Origin: an uncultured Geobacteraceae bacterium
Lineage (GTDB): Bacteria > Desulfobacterota > Desulfuromonadia > Geobacterales > Pseudopelobacteraceae
Length of the DNA: 64,000 nt
Reading direction: 5' to 3'
NCBI GenBank assembly: GCA_903901875.1
Contig: CAIUSO010000071.1
Span: 1-64,000 of the forward strand
In this document: one piece after another, positions 39,720-48,944 of the stretch
Layout: each line of letters opens with the position of its first letter
Numbering within the stretch: position 1 is the stretch's first letter
Position numbers and translations under genes: made by a program
Notes under the pieces: generated by a model
Told to the model about the DNA's origin: nothing
The model's input: only the letters and a program-made list of their open reading frames with translations
Database searches by the model: none

Positions 39720-41668
39720 AGATAGGGATCTATTTTTGTAACTGCGGCAGTAACATTGCTGACAAAATCAGTGCTGATGCGGTCAGGGAGGCATCCCGCA
39801 CCTTTCCCGACCAGCCGTATGTTGCCACGGTGGATTTCATCTGTTCAGAATCGGGGCAGGAGCAGTTTGTGGAAAGCCTGACGTTTGAACGGCCGGACCG
39901 GGTTGTCGTGGCTGCCTGTTCTCCCCGTGACCACGAAGGAACCATGCAGCACTGTCTGGCCAGGGGGGGGATAAACCCCTACCTGATGCAGATGGTCAAC
40001 ATTCGCGAACAGATCGCCTGGGTGACTGAAGATAGGGACCGTGCCACAGAAAAGGCGATCACGGCCATTCGGGGGGCGGTCTACCGGGTACGGCTTCAGG
40101 AACCGTTGCGGAAGAAACAGGTGGCAGTCTGCACCGATGTACTGGTGATTGGTGCGGGTCCGGCCGGGATGAAGGCCGCGGTATCCCTTGCCGAGGCGGG
40201 ACGATCGGTGGTGCTGGTGGAGCGGTCCCCCTTTATTGGTGGCTTGCCGGTTCGCTTTGATGAACTCTTTCCGGCCCTGGAGTGTGCTCCCTGTCTGCTG
40301 GAACCGCTGATGGGGGAGCTGCTCCATGGTGACCATTCGGAGGCCATCGAATTGCTCACCTTGGCGGAGCTGTGGCAGGTAACCGGTTTTTACGGTAATT
40401 TTATTGCCAAAATCAAAAAAAAGCCGCGCCATGTTTCGCTCCATGGATGTATCGGCTGCGGCGAGTGTACCCTGGCGTGTCCTGCCACAACCCGAAACCG
40501 CCTTCATAACAACGGCAGTGAGCAAAAAGCGGTGGACTTCGCCTTTGCGGGTATGCTGCCGAATGCACCGTTTTTGAGGGAGGAAGTCTGTCTCCGTTTC
40601 CAGGGAAGTGACTGCCGGGCCTGTAAGGATGCCTGCCCCATGGGTGAAGATGTCATTGATCTGGATGAAGGGGAATCCCTGCTTGAGCGAAACATCGGAG
40701 CTATTATTATCGCCACCGGTGCCGGGCTCTTTGATGCTTCCCGGCTTGCCGGCATGGGGAGGGGAATGCTGCCCGATGTGTATGATGCCCTGCAGTTCGA
40801 GCATATGCTGTCATCGACCGGTCCCACGGGGGGGGGAATTGTCACGTCATCGGGAGAGGTGCCGGCTGCGGTGGCCATCATTCATTGTGTCGGCAGTCTT
40901 GATGGGGACCATTGCGCCTACTGCTCGGGAATCTGCTGCCAGTACGCGTTCAAGTTCAACCATGCCATCAGTGCGAAGTACCCGGAGACGGTCATAACCC
41001 ATTATCATCGAGAGCTGGTTGCGCCGGGCAAGGAGGCGTACGCCCTTATGGAAGCGGCCCGCACCAGGCGGAATTCCTCGTTTATACGTTGCGATAGCGG
41101 CAACTATCCGGTCATAACACCGGAGGGTACTGGCCGGTTGCAGGTGAGGGGGGAGGACGTGGTGACGATTGCCGACATGGTCATTCTCTGCCCGGCTATT
41201 GTTCCTGCCGAGGGGGCGGACCGGCTTGCCGCACTGCTGGATATTAATCGTGATTGCGCCGGTTTTTACGATGAGCTCCAAGGTCGAATGGACGCTTCCC
41301 AGAGCACCCTGAAGGGCATCTATCTGGCAGGTGCCTGTCGGGAGCCGATGGATATACAAAAGGCCCTTCTCGAAGGGATGGCGGCGGTGGGTCATGCCCT
41401 GGCCGGACTTCAGCCGGGACGTATGATCGAAGTCGAGCCGGCCACTGCGGAAGTAGCAACATCAAGGTGCGCCGGGTGCCATCTCTGTAGTTCCGTCTGC
41501 CCGTACCATGCCATATCCTTTGATTCAGAACAGCATGTTTCCTCGGTCAATGGTGTGCTCTGTCGTGGCTGCGGCACCTGCGTGGCAGCCTGTCCCGCCG
41601 GAGCGATCACCGGCCACCATTTTACCAATGAACAGATTCTGGCTGAGATAGAAGGGCTTCTGAAATGA
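39701..41668 (+). CDS. HdrA-like FAD/iron-sulfur protein
   Basis: A 655-aa HdrA homologue. N-terminal domain GIYFCNCGSNIADKIS with CSPRDHEGTMQ, FAD-binding VLVIGAGPAGMKAAVSLAEAGRSVVL (about 145-170). Ferredoxin-like cysteines GCIGCGECTLACP, the HdrA segment HCVGSLDGDHCAYCSGICC, and a C-terminal 2x[4Fe-4S] domain (RCAGCHLCSSVCPYHAI and LCRGCGTCVAACPAGAI) complete it. In methanogens HdrA bifurcates electrons from the Mvh hydrogenase between ferredoxin and HdrBC. Here HdrBC is absent from the window, so the second acceptor is unknown. The protein is complete. Confidence 0.9.
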   Translation: MAGGGVKIGIYFCNCGSNIADKISADAVREASRTFPDQPYVATVDFICSESGQEQFVESLTFERPDRVVVAACSPRDHEGTMQHCLARGGINPYLMQMVNIREQIAWVTEDRDRATEKAITAIRGAVYRVRLQEPLRKKQVAVCTDVLVIGAGPAGMKAAVSLAEAGRSVVLVERSPFIGGLPVRFDELFPALECAPCLLEPLMGELLHGDHSEAIELLTLAELWQVTGFYGNFIAKIKKKPRHVSLHGCIGCGECTLACPATTRNRLHNNGSEQKAVDFAFAGMLPNAPFLREEVCLRFQGSDCRACKDACPMGEDVIDLDEGESLLERNIGAIIIATGAGLFDASRLAGMGRGMLPDVYDALQFEHMLSSTGPTGGGIVTSSGEVPAAVAIIHCVGSLDGDHCAYCSGICCQYAFKFNHAISAKYPETVITHYHRELVAPGKEAYALMEAARTRRNSSFIRCDSGNYPVITPEGTGRLQVRGEDVVTIADMVILCPAIVPAEGADRLAALLDINRDCAGFYDELQGRMDASQSTLKGIYLAGACREPMDIQKALLEGMAAVGHALAGLQPGRMIEVEPATAEVATSRCAGCHLCSSVCPYHAISFDSEQHVSSVNGVLCRGCGTCVAACPAGAITGHHFTNEQILAEIEGLLK

Positions 41669-42078
41669 GTGCGAACGGTGGATTTGAACCCAAAATCATC
41701 GCCTTCCTCTGTAACTGGTGCTCCTATGCGGGGGCCGACAAGGCGGGAGGTATGCAGAAACCCTATCCTCCCAATGTGCATATCATTCGCGTCATGTGCA
41801 GTGGACGGGTTGATCCCCACTTCATTCTTTCTGCCTTTGCACAGGGGGCCGATGGCGTGTTGATTCTGGCATGCCACCCCGGAGATTGTCATTATAAAGA
41901 GGGGAACTGCCGGGCCTTGCAGCGACACCGTCTGTTGAGTCTGGTACTTCAGCAGTTCGGGATTGTTTCAGCTCGTTGCCGCATGGATTATGTTTCAGCA
42001 GGCGAAGGGGAAAAATTCAGACGAATTATCACCGAGATGGTTGAAGTCTTACGAAAACGAGAAGCTCTGCCGGAGTAG
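41665..42078 (+). CDS. MvhD-like electron-transfer subunit
   Basis: A 137-aa MvhD/FrhD-type protein that passes electrons from the hydrogenase to HdrA. Family cysteines are visible in FLCNWCSYAGADKAGG, RVMCSGRVDPHF and ACHPGDCHYKEGNC, consistent with a [2Fe-2S] cluster. It overlaps the HdrA-like gene by 4 bp (ATGA) and is the last gene of the operon. Confidence 0.92.
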   Translation: MSANGGFEPKIIAFLCNWCSYAGADKAGGMQKPYPPNVHIIRVMCSGRVDPHFILSAFAQGADGVLILACHPGDCHYKEGNCRALQRHRLLSLVLQQFGIVSARCRMDYVSAGEGEKFRRIITEMVEVLRKREALPE

Positions 42079-42088
42079 TGAAATAAAT

Positions 42089-43426
42089 ATGAAGTTACCC
42101 CATGTACGCCCCCTGCTTGAACTTGCTATCCCGATGATCCTGTCAACGTCAGCAATCTCCATAATGCAGATAATTGATGCCATCATCTTGTCGCGTCACT
42201 CCAGCGAAGCCGTTGCGGCCATAGGACCATCGGGGCTTGCGGTCATTCTGTTCCAGGGGCTTCTGTTTGGTACTGCCGGGTACGCCGGGACATTTGTTGC
42301 CCATAGCCATGGTCGGGGTGACCCCTCGGGTGTACGGGCGTCCGCCTGGCTTGGTATCTATACCGCAGTGGCCTCCGGGTTAATAGCCCTTGCGGTTGCC
42401 TGGCCCCTTGCCCAACTATTCTTTATGGCGGGCCACGAACCCAAGGTTGCACAGGATGAATGCATCTATTTCGGGATCTGTATGGCCGGTTCCCTCTTTC
42501 CGGTACTGAGTTCCGCTTTGACCGGCTGGCTCTCGGGCATAGGCCGTCCGGTTATCGTTACCGGTGTGACATTTATTTCACTTGTGGTGAATGCTCTGTG
42601 CGCCTGGGGTCTGGTTTTGGGGGAGTGGGGCCTTCCCCGGATGGGTATTGCGGGGGCTGCCCTTGCCACTGTGGGTGCTCAAGCCGTTACGGTGATTCTC
42701 TGTGTGGTCCTGTTTGGAATGTCGGGGGGGCTTACGGATCCGCTTGCCCGGCGGATTAACTGGGGTGAGTACCGGCGGTTTTTGCTGGTGGCTCTGCCCA
42801 TGGGATTGCGTATCAGTGGTGAGCTTGCGGCGTGGACGCTCTTTCTGGTTGTGGTAGGGCGATTGGGTACGGTGGAACTTGCGGCCTCCAGCATCGCCTT
42901 CAGAATAAACGGTACGGCTTTTTTCCCCGCCCTTGGCCTGGGGCAGGCAGCCGGTGTGTTGGTGGGCCATGCCCGTGGGGGAGGGCGGGACAGCGACATA
43001 CCCGGAATCGGCTGGCAGTCCCTCATGGTGTGTGAACTATGGATGGTGACCATGGCACTGCTGTTCGCAGTGGCATCGGCCCCGCTGGTTTCACTGTTTG
43101 CCGGGACCGGTGCCGAAAGTGCCGGGATTGTGAGGACCGGTTCCCTGCTTATGAAGTTTGTGGCCTTCTATTGTATCTTCGATGCCGCGAATGTGGTTAT
43201 TGGCAGTGTGCTGGCTGCGGCGGGGGATACCCCGTGGATCGCCCGTACTTTTTTTGCCTGCTCGGGGCTCTTCGTGGTGGCACTCTGGCTGATTGATCGA
43301 ACTATTCCCGGTTTGGTGGCGGAATGGTCACTTGCCACATTTTTTGTGTTTGCAACCGCAGTCATCTGGTCTATTCGTTTCCACGCCGGTGTGTGGCGGA
43401 AACTCAAGCCCTTTGTTACCCGGTAA
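42089..43426 (+). CDS. MATE-family efflux transporter
   Basis: A 445-aa integral membrane antiporter (about 12 hydrophobic segments), starting MKLPHVRPLLELAIPMILSTSAISIMQIIDAIILS as typical for MATE proteins. I use the ATG at 42089; the longer ORF overlaps the mvhD-like gene. Substrate unknown. It is only 10 bp from the hydrogenase operon, so some read-through is likely, but there is no functional link to see. Confidence 0.9.
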   Translation: MKLPHVRPLLELAIPMILSTSAISIMQIIDAIILSRHSSEAVAAIGPSGLAVILFQGLLFGTAGYAGTFVAHSHGRGDPSGVRASAWLGIYTAVASGLIALAVAWPLAQLFFMAGHEPKVAQDECIYFGICMAGSLFPVLSSALTGWLSGIGRPVIVTGVTFISLVVNALCAWGLVLGEWGLPRMGIAGAALATVGAQAVTVILCVVLFGMSGGLTDPLARRINWGEYRRFLLVALPMGLRISGELAAWTLFLVVVGRLGTVELAASSIAFRINGTAFFPALGLGQAAGVLVGHARGGGRDSDIPGIGWQSLMVCELWMVTMALLFAVASAPLVSLFAGTGAESAGIVRTGSLLMKFVAFYCIFDAANVVIGSVLAAAGDTPWIARTFFACSGLFVVALWLIDRTIPGLVAEWSLATFFVFATAVIWSIRFHAGVWRKLKPFVTR

Positions 43427-43433
43427 CAAAGGG
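43409..43433. terminator. Palindrome between convergent MATE and trpE genes
   Basis: CCCTTTGTTACC and GGTAACAAAGGG form a 12-bp perfect stem over the MATE stop codon. Neither side has a clean T-run, so termination is likely but not certain. Confidence 0.5.
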
Positions 43434-43443
43434 CCTCTTCGAA

Positions 43444-44919
43444 TTACTCCAGCCCTTTTTCAGCGATTTCGATGGCCCGGCGAGCTGCCATGGCCTTGTT
43501 GACGGTTTCCTGCCATTCGGCTGCCGCGTCTGAATCTGCAACCACGCCACCACCGGCCTGCAGGTGTACCATGCCATCCTTGATAACCAGAGTCCGGATG
43601 GTAATGGCCAGATCCATATTCCCTGAAAAGGAGAAATAGCCCACGGCACCACCATAGATTTCACGGCGGGACGGTTCAAGCTCGTCAATAATCTGCATGG
43701 CCCGGATTTTCGGGGCACCGGAAAGAGTACCGGCCGGAAAGGCGGCCCGCACCAGATCGAAGGCATCACGCCCCTTTTCAAGTTCTCCCCGCACATTTGA
43801 AACGATGTGCATGACGTGGGAATACCGCTCAATAATCATCAGCTCGGTGACGGTGACCGAACCGGTGGTACAGACCCTTCCCAGGTCGTTTCTACCCAGA
43901 TCAACCAGCATCACATGCTCGGCACGTTCCTTGGGATCTGCCAGCAGTTCATCGGCCAGTCTGCCGTCTTCTTCAGGGGTTGCTCCCCGTGGTCTGGTTC
44001 CGGCGATGGGGCGCAATTCAACACGGGTTCCCTCTTTTCGGACCATAACTTCCGGTGAGGCTCCGGCGATTACCGTATCGTCGAGGCGGAGGAAGAACAT
44101 ATAGGGGGAGGGATTCAGTGTCCGCATGACCCGGTAGATGTCAAAGGGATCGGCCGAGAGCCTGCCGCTGAAACGCTGGGAGGGAACAACCTGAATGATG
44201 TCTCCCGCCCGAACGTACTCCTTGGCCTTTTCCACCGAGGCTTCATACTGCTCACGGGTCATGTTCGAGGTCAGTACCACCGGGGTTACGGCTGGCACAC
44301 GTGTTTCCGCCGGCAGAGGGGTCTTCAGCCGGGCGACGATGGCATCGATCTTCCTGGTCGCCTCATCATATGCCTGTTCGGCAGAGACCTCTCCGTTCAG
44401 GTGGGCGTTTGACACAACTTTTATTTTCTGACTCATGGTGTCAAAAATGACGATGGTGTCGGTTATGAGAAAGTAGGAATCATAGGCGTCAATGAGGGCC
44501 GGTTTTTTTGTGGGGAGGTGTTCAAAGTGCCGCACCATATCATACCCCAGATAGCCGACGGCACCGCCGAAAAAGCGGGGGAGTCCCTCAACCTCTACCG
44601 GTTCAAATGTTGCCAACAGGGCGCGGATTTCGGCCAGGGGGTCTTCGGAAACGATCGTGGTGGTGATATTGTTTTCAATGGTTTCAACAACAGAACCCTT
44701 TGAACGGATGATCAGGGAGGGATTTGAACCGAGAAAACTGTAGCGACCCCATTTTTCCCCCCCCTCAATACTTTCGAGAAGATAGGAAAATTGACCATTA
44801 TCGATTTTTCGAAAGGCCGATACCGGTGTATCCATATCAGCCATGATCTCCCGGTAAACCGGAATAAGATTACCCTCTGTGGCAAGGGTGTGGAATGTGG
44901 CGCGTGGCGGGAAAAACAT
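43444..44919 (-). CDS. trpE: Anthranilate synthase component I
   Basis: Converts chorismate to anthranilate with glutamine-derived ammonia. 491 aa using the ATG at 44919 (MFFPPRATFHTLATEGNLIPVYREI) with CGGAG upstream. The tryptophan-feedback motif is NPSLIIR-like (LGSNPSLIIRSKG), and the catalytic core has RPIAGTRPRGATPEED, ERAEHVMLVDLGRNDLGRV and AGGGVVADSDAAAEW. No trpG or other trp gene is adjacent here. The upstream leader shows no tryptophan-rich peptide. Confidence 0.95.
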   Translation of the reverse strand: MFFPPRATFHTLATEGNLIPVYREIMADMDTPVSAFRKIDNGQFSYLLESIEGGEKWGRYSFLGSNPSLIIRSKGSVVETIENNITTTIVSEDPLAEIRALLATFEPVEVEGLPRFFGGAVGYLGYDMVRHFEHLPTKKPALIDAYDSYFLITDTIVIFDTMSQKIKVVSNAHLNGEVSAEQAYDEATRKIDAIVARLKTPLPAETRVPAVTPVVLTSNMTREQYEASVEKAKEYVRAGDIIQVVPSQRFSGRLSADPFDIYRVMRTLNPSPYMFFLRLDDTVIAGASPEVMVRKEGTRVELRPIAGTRPRGATPEEDGRLADELLADPKERAEHVMLVDLGRNDLGRVCTTGSVTVTELMIIERYSHVMHIVSNVRGELEKGRDAFDLVRAAFPAGTLSGAPKIRAMQIIDELEPSRREIYGGAVGYFSFSGNMDLAITIRTLVIKDGMVHLQAGGGVVADSDAAAEWQETVNKAMAARRAIEIAEKGLE

Positions 44920-45187
44920 GGGCAACTCCGAAATTTTAATGACCTGAAAAAAACTAACACAGGCACCGGAGAGAGTCAAGTAACCCACGGACCTTTTCAG
45001 GGTCAGGAGGCTGACAATAATAAGATGACCGGAAGATGAGATGGAAGCTGTTCGTGGTATTGTTGCCTGCCTCCTGAGAAAAAAATCCCGAGAGTAAAGT
45101 TAGTTTGTATTTTTCTTTGTATGCTGTATATTAGCCCGTGAACATGAACGGATTGCTATGCCACACGTGAAAGGTGACCAACCGACT

Positions 45188-46129
45188 ATGAAGCAGAGTA
45201 AAATACTTCTTGAAAGCGATACCAATGAACTTGAGATTGTTGAGTTCAGGATCGATGAAGTTGATTGGCATGGTACTGTTCTTCCCTGCTACTACGGTGT
45301 CAACGTGGCCAAGGTGCGCGAAATAATCCGTCTGCCCCAAATGTCACGGGTGGTGAACGCCAAGCCGGGTGTTGAGGGGATGATAAAACTTCGTGACAAG
45401 GTGATCACTATAATCAACCTTGCCACGGTACTCAATAAATCCGTCGGTGATCTTGTTGCCGACCGGGTGGTGGTTCTTGAGTTTAATAATTTGATGGTCG
45501 GGGTCCTTGTTCATTCGGTGTCCCGTATCTACCGTATTTCCTGGAGAAACGTTGAAGCACCTTCTGCTGCGGTCCACAGCGATGAGGTTACCGGTCTGGT
45601 AAAAATGGATGACCGTATCATCCTTGTTCTCGATTTCGAAAAAATAGTGGCGGAACTTTGTTCCGAAAGTGCCCTCAAACCCCTGGATGAAATGCTGCTT
45701 GAACGGGAAGAACCCCATCCGGAACGGGTACAAAAAACAGTTTTGGTGGCGGATGACTCAGTATTTATCCGGAAAACACTCTGTTCCGGTCTCCGGTCGG
45801 CCGGCTATAATGTCATTGAAGCGGAAAACGGTTTACAGGCGTGGGAAATTATCCAGGAAACCCTTGAAAAGGTTGCCAAGGGGGATGGAACCTTGTTGGG
45901 GCATATCAGTATGTTGATTACCGATGTGGAGATGCCCCAGATGGATGGTCTCCATTTGACATCGCTGGTACGAAAAGACGATGGGCTGAAAGATATGCCG
46001 GTGGCCATATTCTCATCACTGGCATCGGATGACAACAAGCGTAAGTGGATCGGACTCGGTGCCAACTGTATTCTCACCAAACCGGATCTCCCCCGTCTGG
46101 TAACCGTTGTTGACGAACTGACCGCATGA
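45188..46129 (+). CDS. cheV: CheV-type chemotaxis coupling protein (CheW-REC)
   Basis: A 313-aa protein with an N-terminal CheW domain (residues about 20-160, CYYGVNVAKVREIIRLPQMS) and a C-terminal receiver domain (about 180-313, VLVADDSVFIRK, phosphoacceptor Asp in MLITDVEMPQMDG, and KP in LTKPDLP). CheV couples receptors to CheA and adapts by phosphorylation. I use the ATG at 45188, with AAGGTG upstream; the track start is 30 bp earlier and cannot be excluded. Confidence 0.9.
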   Translation: MKQSKILLESDTNELEIVEFRIDEVDWHGTVLPCYYGVNVAKVREIIRLPQMSRVVNAKPGVEGMIKLRDKVITIINLATVLNKSVGDLVADRVVVLEFNNLMVGVLVHSVSRIYRISWRNVEAPSAAVHSDEVTGLVKMDDRIILVLDFEKIVAELCSESALKPLDEMLLEREEPHPERVQKTVLVADDSVFIRKTLCSGLRSAGYNVIEAENGLQAWEIIQETLEKVAKGDGTLLGHISMLITDVEMPQMDGLHLTSLVRKDDGLKDMPVAIFSSLASDDNKRKWIGLGANCILTKPDLPRLVTVVDELTA

Positions 46130-46172
46130 TTGTCACTTGACAAGCTGTCAACTCTATGATTAAGTGAAGCCT

Positions 46173-46256
46173 ATGAACTCACACAGCTTCTTTACAGCTT
46201 TTAACTTTTATTTCTGGTACGGCTATTTCATGCCGTCTGCCCGGGTAGAGGTGTAA
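46173..46256 (+). CDS. Leader peptide of the aromatic attenuator upstream of DAHP synthase
   Basis: A 27-codon ORF encoding MNSHSFFTAFNFYFWYGYFM then PSARVEV. Six Phe, three Tyr and one Trp lie within 14 consecutive codons, the pattern of PheL-type leader peptides. Its 3' part contains strand 2 of a three-hairpin switch (see the attenuator entry). Translation start has only a weak purine-rich site (AAGTGAAG). Too short for the ORF track. Confidence 0.85.
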   Translation: MNSHSFFTAFNFYFWYGYFMPSARVEV

Positions 46257-46312
46257 GCCGAGAAGCTATCACACAAAACCACAACCGGGGCAGACGCGAA
46301 TCTTCCCCGGTT
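46219..46312 (+). promoter_or_regulatory. Transcription attenuator: alternative hairpins upstream of DAHP synthase
   Basis: Strand 1 ACGGC (46219-46223, over Tyr-Gly-Tyr codons) pairs with strand 2 GCCGT (46232-46236). Strand 2 CGTCTGCCC (46234-46242) pairs perfectly with strand 3 GGGCAGACG (46288-46296) as antiterminator. Strand 3 AACCGGGG (46283-46290) pairs with strand 4 CCCCGGTT (46305-46312) as terminator. A ribosome stalled at the Phe/Tyr codons would cover strand 1 and allow the antiterminator. Confidence 0.85.
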
Positions 46313-46318
46313 TTTTTC
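46283..46318 (+). terminator. Attenuator terminator
   Basis: AACCGGGG and CCCCGGTT form an 8-bp stem with a 14-nt loop, followed by a run of seven to eight T residues. It precedes the coding start by about 75 bp. Confidence 0.85.
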
Positions 46319-46334
46319 TGTCTTTCAGAGAACA

Positions 46335-46365
46335 GTAAGAGCCGGGGTAGTTTCCCGGCTCTTAC
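46335..46365 (+). repeat. Second strong hairpin before DAHP synthase
   Basis: GTAAGAGCCGGG and CCCGGCTCTTAC form a perfect 12-bp stem with a 7-nt loop, followed by TTGTTTG. It lies between the attenuator and the ribosome site; it may be a second terminator, an mRNA stabiliser or a target for processing. Confidence 0.7.
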
Positions 46366-46391
46366 TTGTTTGTGGCATGAAAGGACACCAT

Positions 46392-47411
46392 ATGATTATC
46401 GTCATGAAGGCAGGAGCTGCAAAGAAGGACCAGGATGAAGTTTTGAAGCGGATCAAGGAACTGGGATACACCTCCCATGTGATCCATGGTGCTACCCGCG
46501 ATGTGATTGGGGCCATTGGAGATGAACGGGGAAAAATGGCACTTCAAGCCCTTGAAACCCTCCATGGTGTTGAAAATGTCGTACCCATCCTGCAACCGTA
46601 TAAATTGGCTTCCCTAGAGGTAAAAAAGGAGTCAAGCACGGTACGCATCAGTGATGATATCGTTATTGGCGGTTCCCGTATCATTATGATGGCCGGTCCC
46701 TGCTCGGTGGAAAGTGAAGAGCAGATTATTGAGTCGGCCCTCGCGGTGAAAAAATCCGGTGCCCATATTCTGCGGGGCGGTGCCTTCAAACCCCGCACCT
46801 CTCCCTACTCCTTCCAGGGGCTTGAAGAGGAAGGGCTCAAGTTGCTGGCCAAGGCCAGGGACCTGACCGGACTTCCCTTTGTCACGGAAGTTATTAATCC
46901 GGAAACCGCCGACATGGTGGCAGACTATGCCGATATTCTGCAAATCGGTGCCCGTAATTCACAAAACTTTGCCCTTCTCAAAAAGGTGGGACAACTCGGC
47001 AAGCCGGTACTGCTGAAACGGGGTATGGCCATGACTATTCAGGAATTGCTCATGAGTGCCGAGTACATCATGAGTGAGGGGAATCAGTCGGTTATTCTCT
47101 GTGAACGGGGCATCAGGACCTTTGAAACGGCCACCCGGAATACACTGGATCTGTCGGCCATACCGGTGTTGAAGGGGAAAACCCACCTGCCGGTGGTCAT
47201 CGATCCGTCCCATGGTACGGGTAATCACCATTATGTTGCTCCCATGAGTTATGCTGCCGTTGCTGCCGGTGCCGATGGTCTGATCGTTGAGGTTCATCCG
47301 GACCCCGAACATGCCTCCTCCGATGGGGCGCAATCGTTGAAGCCGGGAAAATTTGATGAAATGATGAAAAAGTTGCGCCTCTTTGCCGAAGCGGATGGCA
47401 GGACACTGTAG
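46392..47411 (+). CDS. aroF: 3-deoxy-7-phosphoheptulonate (DAHP) synthase, type I beta
   Basis: First step of the shikimate pathway. The ATG at 46392 ([20 protein letters not shown]) has AAAGGA as ribosome site and gives 339 aa; the track start five codons earlier lacks one. The N-terminal ~90 residues are the ferredoxin-like/ACT-like extension typical of this subclass ([13 protein letters not shown]). The barrel follows with [30 protein letters not shown] and [14 protein letters not shown]. Regulated by the leader-peptide attenuator upstream, and probably by feedback through the N-terminal domain. Confidence 0.95.
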   Translation: MIIVMKAGAAKKDQDEVLKRIKELGYTSHVIHGATRDVIGAIGDERGKMALQALETLHGVENVVPILQPYKLASLEVKKESSTVRISDDIVIGGSRIIMMAGPCSVESEEQIIESALAVKKSGAHILRGGAFKPRTSPYSFQGLEEEGLKLLAKARDLTGLPFVTEVINPETADMVADYADILQIGARNSQNFALLKKVGQLGKPVLLKRGMAMTIQELLMSAEYIMSEGNQSVILCERGIRTFETATRNTLDLSAIPVLKGKTHLPVVIDPSHGTGNHHYVAPMSYAAVAAGADGLIVEVHPDPEHASSDGAQSLKPGKFDEMMKKLRLFAEADGRTL

Positions 47412-47419
47412 TCAGTTAA

Positions 47420-47479
47420 GAGGGGGGATTTGTTTGAAAGCAAATTCCCCCTGACCCCCCTTTTATAAAGGGGGGGAAA
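47420..47479. repeat. G/C-rich palindromic repeat downstream of DAHP synthase
   Basis: AGGGGGGATTTGTTTGAAAG then CAAATTCCCCCT and CCCCCCTTTTATAAAGGGGG. Two adjacent hairpins of the common interspersed type; they may also act as a terminator between the convergent genes. Confidence 0.55.
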
Positions 47480-47518
47480 TATATGTGTCATCTTTTTTCA
47501 AAACGGGGATGATGAAAT

Positions 47519-48766
47519 TTAGCTCTCTTCCGAATGATCCGGATATAGCTTCTCTATCTGCCGGAAGGTATCAATTGACTCAATGAAAATCTCCACCAGT
47601 TCCGGGTCAAACTGTTTTCCCGCCTCACTTCGTATGTTGTCCAGCACATCCGATTCACTCCACGCTTCCTTGTAACATCTCCTGCATGAAAGGGCGTCAT
47701 AGACGTCGGCCAGTGCCACTATTCTGCCAAAAAAAGGAATTTCCTCCCCCCGTTTACCTCGGGGGGTGCCATCTTCATTGGCATGGTCCGGGAGCGGTTG
47801 CTGGGTATGGGGGTCAATGTAGCCCGGATAACCGTTGCCGTCCCACCGTTCATGGTGATTAATGGCCACAATAGCCGCCGATTCGTCAAAATCGGAATAC
47901 ATCTCGGAAAACAGATTGGCACCGTAGAGGGTGTGGAGTTTCATAATCAGGTATTCATCCGGTGTGAACTTCCCCGGTTTCTTCAGGATAGCATCGGAAA
48001 TGGCAACCTTACCGACGTCATGGAGCATTGCCGACATCCGGAGGGTATCACGGGTTCGGTCGATTTCTTCCTGGCAAATCCCCTTTTTAAATGCCCATGC
48101 CTCATAGAGTGCTACCGAGTAGGCGGCGACGCGGTTGACGTGGGGACCGGTTTCCTTGGGGTCCCGCAATTCCGCCATCTTATTCATCCTCAGTATTATT
48201 TCTCTGGTCATCTTCGCCCGTTCAATGGCCGCCGTAGCATTGCCGGCGTAATAGACGATGATCTCCTCATCCTGTGCGGCAAAGGGAATCGTTGTGCCAT
48301 CGGTTTCATCTTTGGCATTGATCAACTGCAAAACTCCGATAACCTCACCACGGAAATTCTGAAGGGGAATGGTCAGCATGGAACGGGTCCGGTACCCGGT
48401 GATGTCATCGTAGGAACGGTTAAAGGAGAAGGGGTACTGTTCATCAAGGTCATACACATCGGCAATGTTGAGGATGGTGCCATGGGTCGCAACATAACCG
48501 GAAATGGAGGAACTGTCGATGGGAACGGTAAAGGTTGTGTAGGGGAGCTTTTTTCCAGGGGGCAACTGTTGCACCATGGTATCATTCTGTGCATAGCGGA
48601 ATCTGAGCTGCCCATTTTCACGGATATAGATGGAACCGGCATCGGCATTGGTGAAACTCCGCGCTTCACGGAGAACCTTTTCCAGGAGCAGGTCAATATC
48701 CTTGATCTGGGAAACAATCAACCCCAGCTCAATTACCTTCCGAAGTTTCTCTTCACGATGGGACAT
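47519..48766 (-). CDS. GAF-HD-GYP c-di-GMP phosphodiesterase
   Basis: A 415-aa soluble sensor enzyme. An N-terminal GAF domain (about 15-185, SFTNADAGSIYIRENGQLRF) precedes an HD-GYP domain with SAMLHDVGKVAISD, the second histidine pair in AINHHERWDGNGYPGY, and ALADVYDALSCRRCYKEAW. It has an insert of about 20 residues after GYPGY (DPHTQQPLPDHANEDG). Predicted to degrade c-di-GMP in response to a small ligand bound by GAF. Confidence 0.92.
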   Translation of the reverse strand: MSHREEKLRKVIELGLIVSQIKDIDLLLEKVLREARSFTNADAGSIYIRENGQLRFRYAQNDTMVQQLPPGKKLPYTTFTVPIDSSSISGYVATHGTILNIADVYDLDEQYPFSFNRSYDDITGYRTRSMLTIPLQNFRGEVIGVLQLINAKDETDGTTIPFAAQDEEIIVYYAGNATAAIERAKMTREIILRMNKMAELRDPKETGPHVNRVAAYSVALYEAWAFKKGICQEEIDRTRDTLRMSAMLHDVGKVAISDAILKKPGKFTPDEYLIMKLHTLYGANLFSEMYSDFDESAAIVAINHHERWDGNGYPGYIDPHTQQPLPDHANEDGTPRGKRGEEIPFFGRIVALADVYDALSCRRCYKEAWSESDVLDNIRSEAGKQFDPELVEIFIESIDTFRQIEKLYPDHSEES

Positions 48767-48944
48767 GGGGGTACCTCCCGTTAATCTGGTCTAAAATATA
48801 GTACAACAAATGGGGCATCATATCAAAGGAGAGAATTGGTGAATCCCCATTATTATTTTTGAAGTTGTGTGGGATAGATGTTTAATCTACAATATCATAA
48901 TGTTATGTTTTAAGACCCGCTATTTTCTCACTTCAGGAGGTCCC

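Noticed and set aside
39845-40804. 319-aa minus-strand ORF inside the HdrA-like gene
   Set aside because: The translation is typical antisense composition and the HdrA-like frame has all expected FAD and cysteine motifs.
44920-45157. Tryptophan attenuator upstream of trpE
   Set aside because: The leader has no Trp-rich short ORF and no terminator with alternative pairing that I can see.
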